A stretch of 64,000 nt of DNA, from contig KV748181.1 in the NCBI GenBank assembly GCA_001692895.1, forward strand, positions 1,240,001 through 1,304,000, written 5' to 3'. The position numbers and the translations under genes are program-made. Each line of letters starts with the position of its first letter. Within the stretch, counting starts at the first letter, position 1. Of the stretch, positions 44,501 through 55,600 are shown piece after piece. This DNA comes from Cenococcum geophilum 1.58. Lineage: Eukaryota; Ascomycota; Dothideomycetes; Gloniales; Gloniaceae. The notes under the pieces are model-generated. The model saw nothing but the letters and a program-made list of their open reading frames with translations, did not search any database and was not told the DNA's origin.

Positions 44501-46202
44501 GGAACCATATCTTACTAGTAGCAGTTAAAAGGATAGGACTACCACACAGATAGAAAGAGCACCCTTATTTATTAGTTACAATTTTAGGAGATCTAATAGC
44601 CTATAGAGGAGGCATTATTAACCTTAAAACAGAACCTATTTAATTAACCATTAAAGAAAGACAAATTAAGATATCTTTTAATATCCTACTATTAGGAAAG
44701 GATAAGGCAGTATTAGGTATGCTTTAGTTATAGAAATATAATCTAAAAATCAATTAGGTTATAGGACAGGTCAATATTAAAGATACTTAACGTTATAAGA
44801 TATAATAACAGACTAAAATAGTATGGTATTAAGTTAAAGTAACTTATAAAGAGACCAATTAAGGATTAAATTATATACTAAAGAGATACTATAAGTATGG
44901 TAAAAAGTTATAGTTACTAAAAAGTAAGAAGCTGTTAGAGTATATAGCATAAAACTATAAGATAGAGTTAGAACTAGAAATAAATCTAAAGTTATTTCTA
45001 ATCTATAAGCTAACTAAAGAGGAGTTAAGAGCTTTAAAAGAGTTTATCTAGGAAAATCTATAAAAGGGATATATCTAACTATTATAGTTATTAGCAGGAT
45101 ATCCAGTACTATTTATACTAAAAAAGAATAGAAAACTAAGACTATATATTAACTATAGATAGTTAAACAGTATTACTAGAAAGGATAGGTATTTTTTACC
45201 CTTAATTAGAGAAATCTAGGATAGGATAGGTAACGCGTAAATCTTTACAAAGATAGATCTAAGATAGGCGTACTATTAGATTAAGATTAAGGAAGGCAAC
45301 AAATAAAAAGCAGCCTTTAGGTTAAAGAAAGGACTATATAAGCTATTAGTTATATAATTTAGGCTTATAAATATACTAGCGACATTCTAAAAGCGGATTA
45401 ATAGTGTATTAGAAAAACACCTTAATAAGTTTATTATAGTATACCTTAACGACATTATTATCTACTTAATAAGTAAGGAAGAATATAGAAAACACGTTAA
45501 ATAGGTTTTAAAGAGACTATAGGTAAAACAGATGCTAATAGTAACTAAGAAATACAAGTTCTTTACTAGGAAGACTAATTTTATAGGATTTATTATTAAA
45601 CTAGGTTATATTAGTATAAACCTAAAGAAGATAAAAGCTATAGTTAGTTAGTAAGAACTAGAGAACATTACGTAGTTAAGATTGTTTTTAGGGTTTTGCA
45701 ACTACTATAGAAGGTTTATAGCGTAGTAGTTAAAGAATATTAAACCCTTTACTAAGCTTATAAAGAAGGAGGAACTATAGGTATAAGGAAGTAAGTAAAA
45801 AAAGCTATTCTAAGAACTTAAGGAACTATTTACCTAGGAACTAATCCTTAAAATCTACTAATTAGAGTTAGATATAGTTATAAAAACAAATATATTAGAC
45901 TTTATACTAGGAGTATATTTACTATAAAGGCATAAAGACGCATAGCATTTAGTGGCATATTATAGTTAAAAGATAACACCACTAGAGTTATTAGGTATAG
46001 TTATAGCACTTAAGGAATAAAGAGCATTCTTATAAAAATAGAGAAACTATTTATAGTTAAGACGGATTATAAAAACCTAATAGAGTTTTTAATAATAAAA
46101 GAACTTAACTAAAAATAAGTTAGATGGGTAAAGATGCTTATAGAATACTATTTCAAGATTTAGTATACTAAGGGTATAGAGAATGCATAAGTAGACGCTT
46201 TT
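41566..46202 (+). pseudogene. Element C Gag, protease, RT and RNase H
   Basis: The ATG at 41566 matches the Gag start of A (MPPK to MLLK after C-to-T changes). The zinc knuckle at 42525-42566 reads YINCGKxGYFARNY: two of three Cys and the His lost. The protease (44476-44510) reads ALINSGVIRNH, with Asp to Asn. RT runs about 45090-45640: YRQLNSITRKDRYFLPLIRE, IFTKIDLR, and YLND at 45442-45453 where the first catalytic Asp is Asn. RNase H continues to NAxVDAF at 46202, where D interrupts the usual ADALSR end. Gag and pol parts fall in different frames, and at least one indel is likely. Confidence 0.9.
46198..46202 (+). other. Target site duplication CTTTT (left, element D)
   Basis: CTTTT precedes D's TGTCAC terminus and is repeated right after the GTGACA terminus at 53082-53086. 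Removing D and one copy rejoins the element C codons for Asp-Ala-Phe-Ser-Arg. Confidence 0.95.
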
Positions 46203-46389
46203 TGTCACAGTACTGCAATGAAGTAAACTGAATAACTACGTTGTGGTATAAAGAGGGGAAGAAGGTGGAAAGGGGGTATTATATATAAATAGTAGGGCCG
46301 GCCGCCAAGTCGCTAGTAGTGGGCCAGCTAACAGTAGGGAATAGTACAAAACAGTATAAAACAGTATGCGTCAGGTCAGTGCCGTAATA
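46203..46389 (-). repeat. 3' LTR of element D
   Basis: This 187-bp LTR starts TGTCACAGTACTG and ends GTGCCGTAATA on the plus strand. It aligns without gaps to 52895-53081. All of the roughly 17 differences that I count are transitions. The GGGCCGGCCGCCAAGTCGCT core is intact in both. Confidence 0.96.
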
Positions 46390-46392
46390 GTA

Positions 46393-46404
46393 CTCCTTTC
46401 CCCT
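46393..46404 (-). promoter_or_regulatory. Polypurine tract of element D
   Basis: CTCCTTTCCCCT on the plus strand is AGGGGAAAGGAG on the coding strand, three bases before the 3' LTR. It would prime plus-strand DNA synthesis. Confidence 0.88.
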
Positions 46405-46703
46405 AGATGGTTTGGTCCCCAAACTAAATAGATAACTTAAAAATAGGCAGTATACAGGGTTGCCTATTTTCTACTGTAAAGATATCAGTTCCGCTCACCG
46501 CCCTTAACCAAGCCAATGGCAATTTTCCATGCCGGGCATAGAAAATCCTAATTGGTTAGTTCAGTGAGTAAGGTTGGTAGAACTCCACACCACCACCCAA
46601 ATCGGTCCGTGTGGCGTTTCTTAGTCAAAGTTCCATAACATCTTAACCACCATAAATTTTAATGCGGTGGTCGGCCGCGACCTTAGCGTGACTTTTCCTT
46701 ATC
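46405..46703 (-). other. 3' untranslated region of D with hairpin, not RIPed
   Basis: This 300-bp stretch between the pol stop and the polypurine tract retains CpA/TpG and looks undamaged. At 46523-46545, TTTTCCATGCC and GGCATAGAAAA form an 11-bp stem with one mismatch around a single base. An outer pair, AACCAA and TTGGTT, and a further CTCAC/GTGAG pair extend it. It may be a structured RNA element or terminator, or merely a sequence-homology gap in RIP. Confidence 0.7.
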
Positions 46704-49700
46704 TTATACCCAGTCTAGAGGTTCTAGCTTCTTAGGGTATTGCTTATAGAAGCGCTATACAGCTTATTCATAACCCTTTAGGTCTTCCTCTAGCTGCCAG
46801 GTTATATCCTTATAATATTTCTATTTAATCTCATAAGTTAGGCCCTAGGGGTCTTTGTTATATACATTAAGGATTTTCTTAAACTCCCATTTATCTTCTA
46901 TATTGCCGTCATCATCTCTCTCTACCACTCGTCCTTATATATTACGGCGCTCTGCGGTATTAATATTTGCTTAGCCAGGGATCTCTTTAGCAGCCCAAAG
47001 GCGGACCTTAAATATATAAAAGGATTTGTTTACTCGGATATGGTCCAGGAGGTCTACTATAACTGCCCCTTGGTATACTGCGAGTACGGGGTACGGGCCG
47101 TCCCATTTATTATCCCATTTCTTCTTAGGTCTGTTTATCTTTATATTTTCTAAGCTAACCATAACCATATTACCTTCGTAGAATAACGCGCTCTCATCCC
47201 TACGGGTATTAGCATTATCTTTATAGCGTTACTATGAAATCCGGGCTAGGGCCTTAAGCTATATTAATATCCGCTTAAAGCGGTTAGCTATAGAGTCTGC
47301 GCGGAAGAACTCCTTCTTTGCTTATACTAATAGTATTAGTAGGTGGGGGCCAGCAGGCTCAATTCCGAGGCGAGGGTTAAAGCTATAATTTATAAAAAAC
47401 GGGGAGATACCTATGCTCTTATTGACTTAGTTATTTATAGCAAACTCGGCGAGCGGCAAGTAGTTAACCTAGTTATCCTATATAAAGCTAATAAAAGCAC
47501 AAAGGTATTTATTTACGGCGGCGTTAATAATTTTAGTTTGGCCGTCCGTTTCTAGGTGCTAGGCTAAGCTTAGTCGCAAGGTTGTCTTAAGGCGTTTACT
47601 TAGTTGTCGCCAGAAGTCGCTAATAAATTATATACCGTAATTGGAGATAATCGTGCTTAGTGCACCGTGGAGCTTATATACGTTATTAATAAAGCCATTA
47701 ACTAACTCCTCTATTAAGAGTCCTGTTACTAGAACAAGGTGTCACATTTTAGTTAGGCGGTCCACAATAATAAGGATATATTCGTATGCCTTGCCGTGGC
47801 ATTAGCATACTAGTAGCGTTATAATATAGTTGATCAAGATATCAGTCTACGGGCGGGCGGGTAATTCTAGTAGCTTTAGGAAACCGGGTGGGGCAGAATA
47901 GGGGGTCTTAGTACGAAAGTATAGGGCATAGTCTTTAACGAAGGTAGCTATAAACTAGGAGATTCCTAGCCACTAGTATATTCGGTTTAAAAGGTTAAGA
48001 GTCTTAACCCAGCCGGGGTAACTAGCGGGGCCGCTGCTATAAGAGCGATAGGTAACTTCTAGGCGGAGGTCTAGGGCGTTAAGGACGAAGAGATGTTAGC
48101 GGAAGTAGATCTGTCCGTTAATAATACTGCATTCTAACTTATTATAACAGAGTAATTTCCTAATTTTCTTTAGCTAACGGCGAGCTTTCCAATCACGCAG
48201 GGCTGCTACCATATCTCTTACAAGTTTATTCTCCTAGTATCCTAGCCAGATTAACTTATTTAGTGACTTTTCGACTATTTCGGGGTCTAAAGCGGCTATA
48301 AACTCCGCGTCATTAGAGTTACGGGACTCGTGTAGTAATTCTTCTAAGATTATAGGGTCAACTTTCTAGGGCGGTATAACGACTTAGGCTTAGTAGCGGA
48401 GGCGTTTATTATCAGCGTCCTTAGGCCTTATTCCTAGTAGCCGGCTTAGGGCGTTAGGGAGCGTAGCTTTGCTGCCAGGTCTATATATAATTATAAAGTT
48501 AAACTATAAAAGGAACTTTGCCCACCGGACTTAGCGCTAGTTTAGCTGCTTAGTAGTTATAAACGTCTGTAGGTTCTTATAGTCGGTAATGATTTTAAAC
48601 GGCTCCTCAGTCCCTTATAGCTTAGGACGCTATTCCTCTAAAGCCTTAATAATAGCTAGGAGTTCTTTATTGTAGATCTTGTAGTTATATTTTAGCGCGG
48701 AGTGCTTTACAGAGAAGAATGCGACCAGTCTTAATTTTCCGTTGTTATTATACTGGGAAAGGACTCCGCCGGAAGCCTAATTTAATACGTCTATCTCTAC
48801 CACTGTTTTCTTCGTATAGTTATAGTATACTAGTACTAGTGCTAAAGTAAAGGCTCCCTTAAGGGCCTTAAACAATTTAGCTTGTTCTAGTCCCCATAGC
48901 CATCCGATATCCTTCTTTAGAAGTTTTATCATAGGTATAGCAATGGCAGAGTAGCCTTGGATAAATCGTTAGTAGAAGTTCGCGAAGCCGAGAAATTATT
49001 ATAGTTCTTTAATTAATGTTAGGTCCTTCCATTCCTATAAGGCCTATATCTTCTTAGGGTCCATAGTTATGCTATTAGTCAAGATAATTAAGCCAAGGTA
49101 TTTTGTTTTAGTAAAGTAGAACTTAGACTTATTAATATTAATCTAAAGTCCAGCATTACCGAGTCTTTAGATGACTTCATTTACATACTTAGTATACTCG
49201 GCGCGTGTTTTAGAAAAGACAAAGACGTTATTAAGGTAGGTAGTGCAGTAGTTGTTAAGGGCGTTATATAGAACATAGTTAATATAGTTTTAGAACGTAG
49301 CAGGTACGTTACAGAGGCTAAATAGTGTAATTAGCATCTTATAGAGTCCGAACCGGGTAATAAATACTATAAGCCACTTATAGCCCTCCGCAATCCGGAT
49401 CCGGTTAAACGCAGCAATTATATTAAGTTTAGTAAAGTACTTAGCGCCATAAAGTGCGTCAAGTGTCTCGCGGATTAGTAGCAGTAGGTATTAATTCTTA
49501 ATAGTGACTATGTTTAGGCCTTAGTAGTTATAGCAGATTTATACACCGCCGCCAGGCTTAGCAGCGAGGAGGAGTAGTACGGCAGCTAGTAAGGTCGATT
49601 TATAAATAAAACCCTTATCTAGCATCTCATCAATCCACTTCTTTACACACCTAAGTTCAGTAGGTGAGAGTGGTCTATTTTTATAGTACGGGGCCTAGTT

Positions 49701-52700
49701 TCTGGGGGTGATCTCAATTTTATGGTCCCATAGTCGGTAAGGGGGCAGCTTGTCTATATTCTTAGGGAGGAAGTACTTAATATATTTACTAAACTCCTTT
49801 AGTAGGCGTTATAGAATGTCTTCGCGGGTTAATCCTAGTTTACCTTTTAGGAATTTTTCAATATTAGTGTCGACTATCTTCCGACGTAAAAGCTTAGGTT
49901 TAGTTTTTAGATTTATCTTAAGGAAGTCATAAAAATAGGGGGGGAGCGCTTTACGGGCTTCCTTTATTGTATAGTCGCCTTCCACTAGCTAGCAGAAAGA
50001 CCTTTCTAATAGGTTCGGTACTTCTATTAGGCCTATAGGCAGCTCTTTAAGCAGCTATTAGTGCTTATCTTATTTAACCAGTTTTACTAGCTCCGCTATA
50101 TAGATCCTTATTACCTTTACATCTTTTTATTTACAGAACTGGGTAAAATTAACAGTACGGGTATATTTAATATCGTCCAGGTTAGGGCGTGTCTGGCTCT
50201 CCAGTGCTACGGCTAGGCTGGCATGGCTTGGTTGGCCCAGGGGGGCGGAAACGAGGCGGCGGCCCTATACGGTACGCGCGGGAGACAGGTATGAGGTTAG
50301 GCGTTACAGTGGCGCGGTTTCTATCATCCGGGTCTTAGTAGTTCCATAGCCAGTCCTTACTATAACGCGAGCTGTTATATGCACATATGGCATATGGCTT
50401 AGTTCTAGGTGTCGGGCTGGGCAGCCGGGGTTTAAATGGTGCCTAGGTTGGGGTTAATTTCTTAGTAGTAGCGGCGCGAAGCGGACCTTCTTCCTTGGTC
50501 TCGGCAGGGCTGGCTAGCCCGTCGTTTTAGTCTTAAGTGCTAGGTTAGTCCAGTCTTTCACTATCTTATTTCTTTGCAGCTATACAGGCTCCCCTTTATC
50601 AGGAATGTCTTCTACTATTAGGGCTTTATATATAGTCCTAGGCACTAGGCTTAGTAGTGCTAAGTATCCATATAGGGCGTCCCTACTAACGTTGGCTATC
50701 CCCTATAGGAGGTAGTGCCTAGAGCAGTAGTCTAAGTTAAAGCGGATCTTAAGTTTCCTAAAGCTAGGACGGGGCTTATGCTTCTAAAGCCAGGGCATGC
50801 CTAGGATAATTAGAATAGTAGGCAAGAGTTTAGTAATAAAAAAGAGTATGGCTTTAGTATAGAGGCCGATTAATATTTAGGCGGTAAAGTAATCTATAAC
50901 AAGCGAAGTTGGGATACTATCTATAAGGCGCAGTGGCCTAGGTGCCAGCAGCTTCTTAGTTATAACGTTATACTTTCTTATAATAGACTCTGCGTTAGTA
51001 AATGCCATTACAGTACTACCGGAGTCCACTAGGCTTACTGTATTAATATAAACTTAGGGGTATAGGTTACGCAATAAGGAGAGTTAGGTTTAAATAAGGA
51101 TTAATTTCTTATTACTGTTTGCTAATCTAAGATTAAGTGGCAGTTTACTAATAAAAAGGACTAATTAATCTAGTAATAGGGACCTAATCTTCTCGTCTTC
51201 CTCCTTATATAGTTTAGACCCTTAGGCGCGACTTAGTCTAAGGGTCTGCCTTTTAACGACTAGGGTATAGGGCTGTCTTAGCAGGGCGGTCCAGTGTCCG
51301 TCTAGCTAGCGGTGTCTATCTCTATTTCGGTCGGGGTATAGAAAGACAATACCTCGCTAACGACATAGCCGTATTTATATTCGCTAGCACAAAGTTGCCA
51401 ATGCTAGGCGTTATTAACGGGTTGGGCTCCCATATAGGGCATAGTTTGGAGTAACTAAGCCGTAGGGTTAAAGGGGGGGGGTCATCCGCCGCGGCTATAA
51501 TAGGCTCCGCAGTCACCGCGTCCATAATAGACTCCACAGTCGCCGCGTCCGCGGTTATTTATTCACGTCGTTTAACAGGGTAGCATTAGGACTGGGTTTA
51601 CTATCTTAGCGGGGTCATAGGCATCCTTCTAGTAGCCAGGCAGGCCACAGGCAAGGCACAGTCTATTATTAACGCGGCGCTTACGCTCCATGTCTAAAAT
51701 TCTATTAAGGTCCATAGGTTCTCCAGTCACTACTAGGGTCGGGGTTAATATAGAGGCAGGGGCTTAGGCAGGTAGGCGGTAGTTAGCGTTCTTCTTAAGG
51801 TTAGCTCGGTATGCATAGTTCACAAGGTTCTTAGCAAACATATCCATCTACTTACTCCAACCTATATAGTCGCTATTATTAATTTCATAGGCCAGTCTAA
51901 GTACCAGCTCTTCTATCTTCGGAGAGATGAACTTTCAGAGTAGGTCCACCTTCTATTTATCTGTCTTCTTAGCGTGGACCATTAGCTTATTAAGCTCTCC
52001 CTTCTAGGACCAGTAATTACGCTCGCCTTAGGGGAAATAGTTAAGCTTATTCTTTGCGACCTAGGTTATATCAAGGACCTTATAGTAGGCAGTAAGGTCT
52101 TTAAGCATATCTTCCTTAGTAGGCCATTTCCACGTAGATGTGTTATTTAGGTTCTTATACATAAGCTCTAGGCCCTACTTAATAAACTTATAGGCCTTAT
52201 CCTCTAGCATATCCGAGATATAAAGGATCTAGGACTAAACTATGTTAAAGTAGTCCCAGTCCCGGTTAAAGACTCCCTTAATCTTAATATACCAGGTCTT
52301 AAAATTAGCTTATCATTCTAGCGGGGTGCCTTTTCCGCTGAATATTGGCGGGNCTTTNGATCTCCGTTTTTTCTGCTAGGTTACTACCGTTATTATAGGG
52401 GTTAATTGTTTTAGAACGGTAATAGTCTCTACCTAGGAGTTAATAGTTCCTATTTAGGAAGCGATAAGGGCACTAAGGTTTTTGTTAGCTTTCTCATTGG
52501 CGGTGTTTGTGTTATACATACACTATAGTCCTACTTTGATATTGTTAAGGAACTCATTGGTATAGTTAATAAGGGTAAGGTAAGCTTTACTAGGCTTAAA
52601 GGTCTTAGGGTACGGTAGGGAGCGGCGGATTGTTCACGCGATATTAGGGTATGTCTCTATAAATAGGTCTACGAAAACATCGCAGGGGTTCTAGGTTTCG

Positions 52701-52729
52701 GCCATTTCGGCATCATTAGTATCGCCCAT
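46704..52729 (-). pseudogene. Gag-pol of chromovirus D
   Basis: The ATG at 52729 (MGDTNDAEMAET) shares its frame with the Gag knuckle CLACGLPGYxKDAY at 51622-51661 (His and Cys to Tyr). Pol is in the -1 frame: protease LVDSGSTVMAF with intact DSG near 51020; RT KPGGG near 49555 and YLNN at 49227-49238 (both Asp to Asn); RNase H about 48500-48900; integrase IIVDRLTKM near 47750; and the C-terminal KKWDNKWDGPYPVLAVYQG segment at 46971-47168. A chromodomain ends the protein (46720-46890: DKWEFKKILNVYN, YEIKxKYYKD, EEDLKGYE). Stop at 46706-46704. Fewer stops than in its neighbours. Confidence 0.94.
51497..51550 (-). repeat. 27-bp duplication in D between Gag and protease
   Basis: Two adjacent 27-bp copies (51497-51523, 51524-51550) carry ATAATAGRCTCCRCAGTCRC. 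The length of nine codons keeps the frame. Differences are three transitions. It lies between the zinc knuckle and the protease, near where the Gag-to-pol frame change must occur. Confidence 0.9.
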
Positions 52730-52872
52730 CTAAGCGCTAGGTAAAAACTAAGGATTATTCTAGGACTATACTAAGGACGTATCGGTTTCAGCAGAGGCGC
52801 GTATAGGTCGCGATTGCTCTAGGGCGGAGGTCAATTAGCTAGGGTATGGGGAATCAGTAATCGCGACGGGGC

Positions 52873-52889
52873 GCAAATTAAAGATACCA
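52873..52889 (-). promoter_or_regulatory. Candidate primer binding site of D
   Basis: Five bases inside the 5' LTR, the coding strand reads TGGTATCTTTAATTTGC, beginning TGG, the complement of a tRNA CCA end. The position is right for a primer binding site, but the matching tRNA was not identified. Confidence 0.35.
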
Positions 52890-52894
52890 CAAAC

Positions 52895-53081
52895 TGTTAC
52901 AGTGCTGTAATAAAGTAGACTAAATAACTACGTTATGGTATAAAGAGGGAAAGAAGGTGGAAAGGGGGTATTATATATAAATAGTAGGGCCGGCCGCCAA
53001 GTCGCTAGTGGTGGGCCAGCCAACAGTAGGGAACAGTACGAGACAGTATGAAACAGTATACGTCAGGTCAGTGCCGTGACA
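52895..53081 (-). repeat. 5' LTR of element D
   Basis: This 187-bp LTR ends TGCCGTGACA on the plus strand, giving perfect TGTCAC/GTGACA termini when combined with the left LTR's other end. It is the less mutated copy at its outer end and the more mutated at its inner end. On the coding strand it starts the transcript. Confidence 0.96.
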
Positions 53082-53086
53082 CTTTT
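53082..53086 (+). other. Target site duplication CTTTT (right, element D)
   Basis: This is the second copy of the 5-bp duplication. Element C coding sequence continues immediately after it. Confidence 0.95.
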
Positions 53087-54470
53087 AGTAGAAAAGCTAA
53101 ACTATAAAATAATAAGAAACTATTAGGAGCAATATTATAAAAGGATAAAGACGGATTAATTAGATATAATTATCCCAAAATAGTAATAATAAGAAAAATA
53201 AGCCAGATCCATAAATTACTAGAAAGTAATTAAATATAGAATATCTAAAAGGTATAAAGTAAGGATTTAGATACAGACTAGTATAAAAATAAAAAAGCAA
53301 CTTATATTCTAAGGTTAATTATAAAAGAATTTATTAAGGGAATAATATAAGGATATAATAGAGCTATAGGCTTAGTATTAAGACTTTAAGAAGAGTATAT
53401 TATTTAAGGAATTTAGGGACTAGTAAGATAAGTTATTAAAAAAATATTTAGATTGCTAAAGGAATAAACTAATAAGGTATAAGCTATATAGAAGGCTATA
53501 ATCTATTAAAACACTAGAAAGACTATAGGAAGTTATATTATAGGACTTTATTATAAAGTTACTAAAGTTAAGAAATCCTATTACCGGATAAAATTATAAC
53601 GTAATTTTAGTAATAGTGGATAAGTTAACTAAATAGGACTACTTTATAGCATATACAGAAGAAATCTCAGCGGAAGATATTACTAGAATTTATATTAAAG
53701 AAGTGTTTATAAGATATAAAGCACTAAATAAGATTATATTAGATAGAGATCTAAGATTTATAGTAGTATTTTAAGAGGTATTCTTAGCTAAATAAGGGGT
53801 TTGCGTAGTAATATTAATAGCGTATTATCTATAGATAGATAGATAAATAGAAAGATTAAACTAACTGCTAGAATAGTATTTAAGGTATTATATTAATTAT
53901 ATATAGAATAATTAGGTATTGTTATTACTAATTATATAGTTTATATATAATATAACACTATAGGAAGGGATAGATATATTATTATTTAAAGCGAATTATA
54001 GATATAAGCTAAGAACAGTATTATCGCCATATTAAGTAAAGAAAATAAGTAACATAGCTAAGTAAAGAATAGAGATATTAATAAATCTTTATATATACCT
54101 TATAGATATAGCTAAAGTAGTATAGCAAAGAATAAAAAAAAATTACTATAACGCTAAGAGATTTAAGGGACTAGATCTTAAGGAGGGAGATAAAGTATAG
54201 CTACTATATAAAAATTTTAAGAGTTAACGACTAAGTAAGAAGTTAAACTATATTAGACTAAGACCTTTCGAAATTATATAAAGGATTTTACCGGTTATAT
54301 TTAAGTTAAACTTACTAGCTAAAATAAAGATTTACCCTATATAGTATATTGTAATACTAGAGCTAGTATATAGAAATATTAAGTCACTAGTTTATAAGGC
54401 AGATATATATAAAGGATAAAAGGAAGACAAATAGTAAGTTTTAAAGATCGTTAGTTATAAGGATATTAAC
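53087..54470 (+). pseudogene. Element C integrase and start of chromodomain
   Basis: This continues from 46202 after D. It includes the zinc-binding part near 53390-53480 and the core with ILVIVDKLTK near 53610, IILDRDLRFI near 53740 and IERLN near 53850. Unlike in B and G, all three D, D and E catalytic residues survive here. The C-terminal GDKVxLLYKNF lies at about 54190, then SLVYKADIYKG and KxxVLKIVSYKDINYN, the first strand of a chromodomain. The protein is cut at 54470 by B's LTR; in B itself the chromodomain continues for about 40 more codons. Numerous stops. Confidence 0.9.
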
Positions 54471-54879
54471 TATAATAGAGCCTTATAGTAAGAACTACAG
54501 TAAACTTGTTAATAGGCTAGGTATATAAGTAATATAAAAAGTTAACAACGTAATAATAACTAGTGGAGTAGTTGCCTAATAGATTAACTCTAATTATATT
54601 CTAAGAATTACTATAAAGAAAGGTAGGAACTAAGGTCCTTTAAATATATAAACTGCGCCTAAAAAAGTCCTTACTCTATTTACTCTATCTAATTTATCTA
54701 CTTTATTATAGAATATATAGATTATATAAATTATATAGATTATATTATATAACCTTAGTTACTATTCTTTATTATATAGTTTTACCAGCTCTATTTTAAA
54801 CTATACTCTTATTAACTAACTAGCTTCTTTTAACTCTTCTTTAAATAGTTATAATATTATACTTAAAGCATCCGTAATA
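54471..54879 (-). repeat. 3' LTR of element B
   Basis: This 409-bp LTR starts TATAATAGAGCC (from TGTAACGGAGCC) and ends CATCCGTAATA. A pyrimidine run CTCCCTCCTTTTT at 54884-54896 follows, which is the polypurine tract on the coding strand. It joins element C at GATATTAAC. Confidence 0.9.
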
Positions 54880-55600
54880 CTATCTCCCTCCTTTTTATCT
54901 TTATCCTTAAAGATACTTAGTATCTCTAGGTTATTTACTAAAGGTATAATATCCGTCTAATTAATTTAATTAATATTATTATTTATTATACCTAAAGCTT
55001 TTTCTTCTTTTTTTTATAGCTTGTCAGTCTTATACTATTACTATAATATTATCTCTTAGTAAGATAATGCTATCTCTATATTCTTATTATGCGAAAAAGG
55101 GGTTAGTTTACGTTACGCTAGCAAGTCCTTTATCTTAGTAACCCTCTTTATATTTAGAGTACACTAAAGTAAATATTTAATTGTCTTATAATGTTTGCTT
55201 AGTTTCTAACGCTATATATACGCGTTATACTATTCTAGATAGTCTTTAAGTTCCCTTATTAATTGCTACTAGGATTTTAGGTTTAATCTACTACTATAAA
55301 GCTTAATAATAAGCTCTTAGTCGCTTTTGCTAAACTTTATTATTTGCGTAATGCTTAGTAAAGGGCTTTTAACTCTTGTCTTACTACGTCTACTTAGTTA
55401 ATCCGTCTTAAGAAAGTTTGTAAAAAGGTTTATTTTAAGGAGTAGAAACTTATAAAATAAGGTTTATAAAAACTTAGTAATAAAAAAATAGATTCTCTTC
55501 TAATAGAGAGGGAAATAACTCTAAGTACCTTAGTAGGTGCTCCTTTTAGGTCCCCCTTAGGTAACTTATTCTTTAGCGATTTTTCTTTATTAATACTACC
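54880..55600 (-). other. Extra 3' region between chromodomain and LTR in B
   Basis: About 700 bp follow the chromodomain before the 3' LTR. On the minus strand they show coding-like pieces, for example ELKDYLExYNAYI near 55230 and KKEEKALGIINNNINQIN near 54980. The same region exists in E (61544-62270). D and G have no such region. It could be an additional small ORF of this family or a long 3' UTR; stops prevent a decision. Confidence 0.5.

Larger units (their letters stand above)
46203..53081 (-). mobile_element. Ty3/gypsy chromovirus D, complete insertion
   Basis: This full-length 6879-bp minus-strand element has identical-length 187-bp LTRs, a polypurine tract, a CTTTT target duplication and gene order Gag, protease, RT, RNase H, integrase, chromodomain. 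It is inserted at the RNase H/integrase boundary of element C. RIP is lighter than in C, but it has still lost both catalytic Asp of RT. It represents a different family from G and from A/B/C/E. Length and LTR size are in the range of known Dothideomycete gypsy families, but I cannot assign a family name from sequence alone. Confidence 0.97.
41101..54470 (+). mobile_element. Ty3/gypsy element C (host of D, truncated by B)
   Basis: This plus-strand member of the A/B/E family has its 5' LTR at 41101-41520, Gag-pol from 41566, element D inserted at 46203-53081, and the integrase resuming at 53087. It ends in the chromodomain at 54470, where the LTR of minus-strand element B begins. The left flank, CCTAA, is the candidate target duplication, but its partner is outside the window. 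C itself inserted in the LTR of copia J. Confidence 0.92.

Noticed and set aside
47343-47555. 70-codon plus-strand frame
   Set aside because: It is antisense to the integrase of element D.
49750-49932. 60-codon plus-strand frame
   Set aside because: It is antisense to the RT region of element D and has no start context or family resemblance.
51322-51537. 71-codon minus-strand frame between Gag and protease of D
   Set aside because: Its frame is neither that of the zinc knuckle nor that of the protease; it is most likely a shadow frame favoured by the local CpG-rich repeat.
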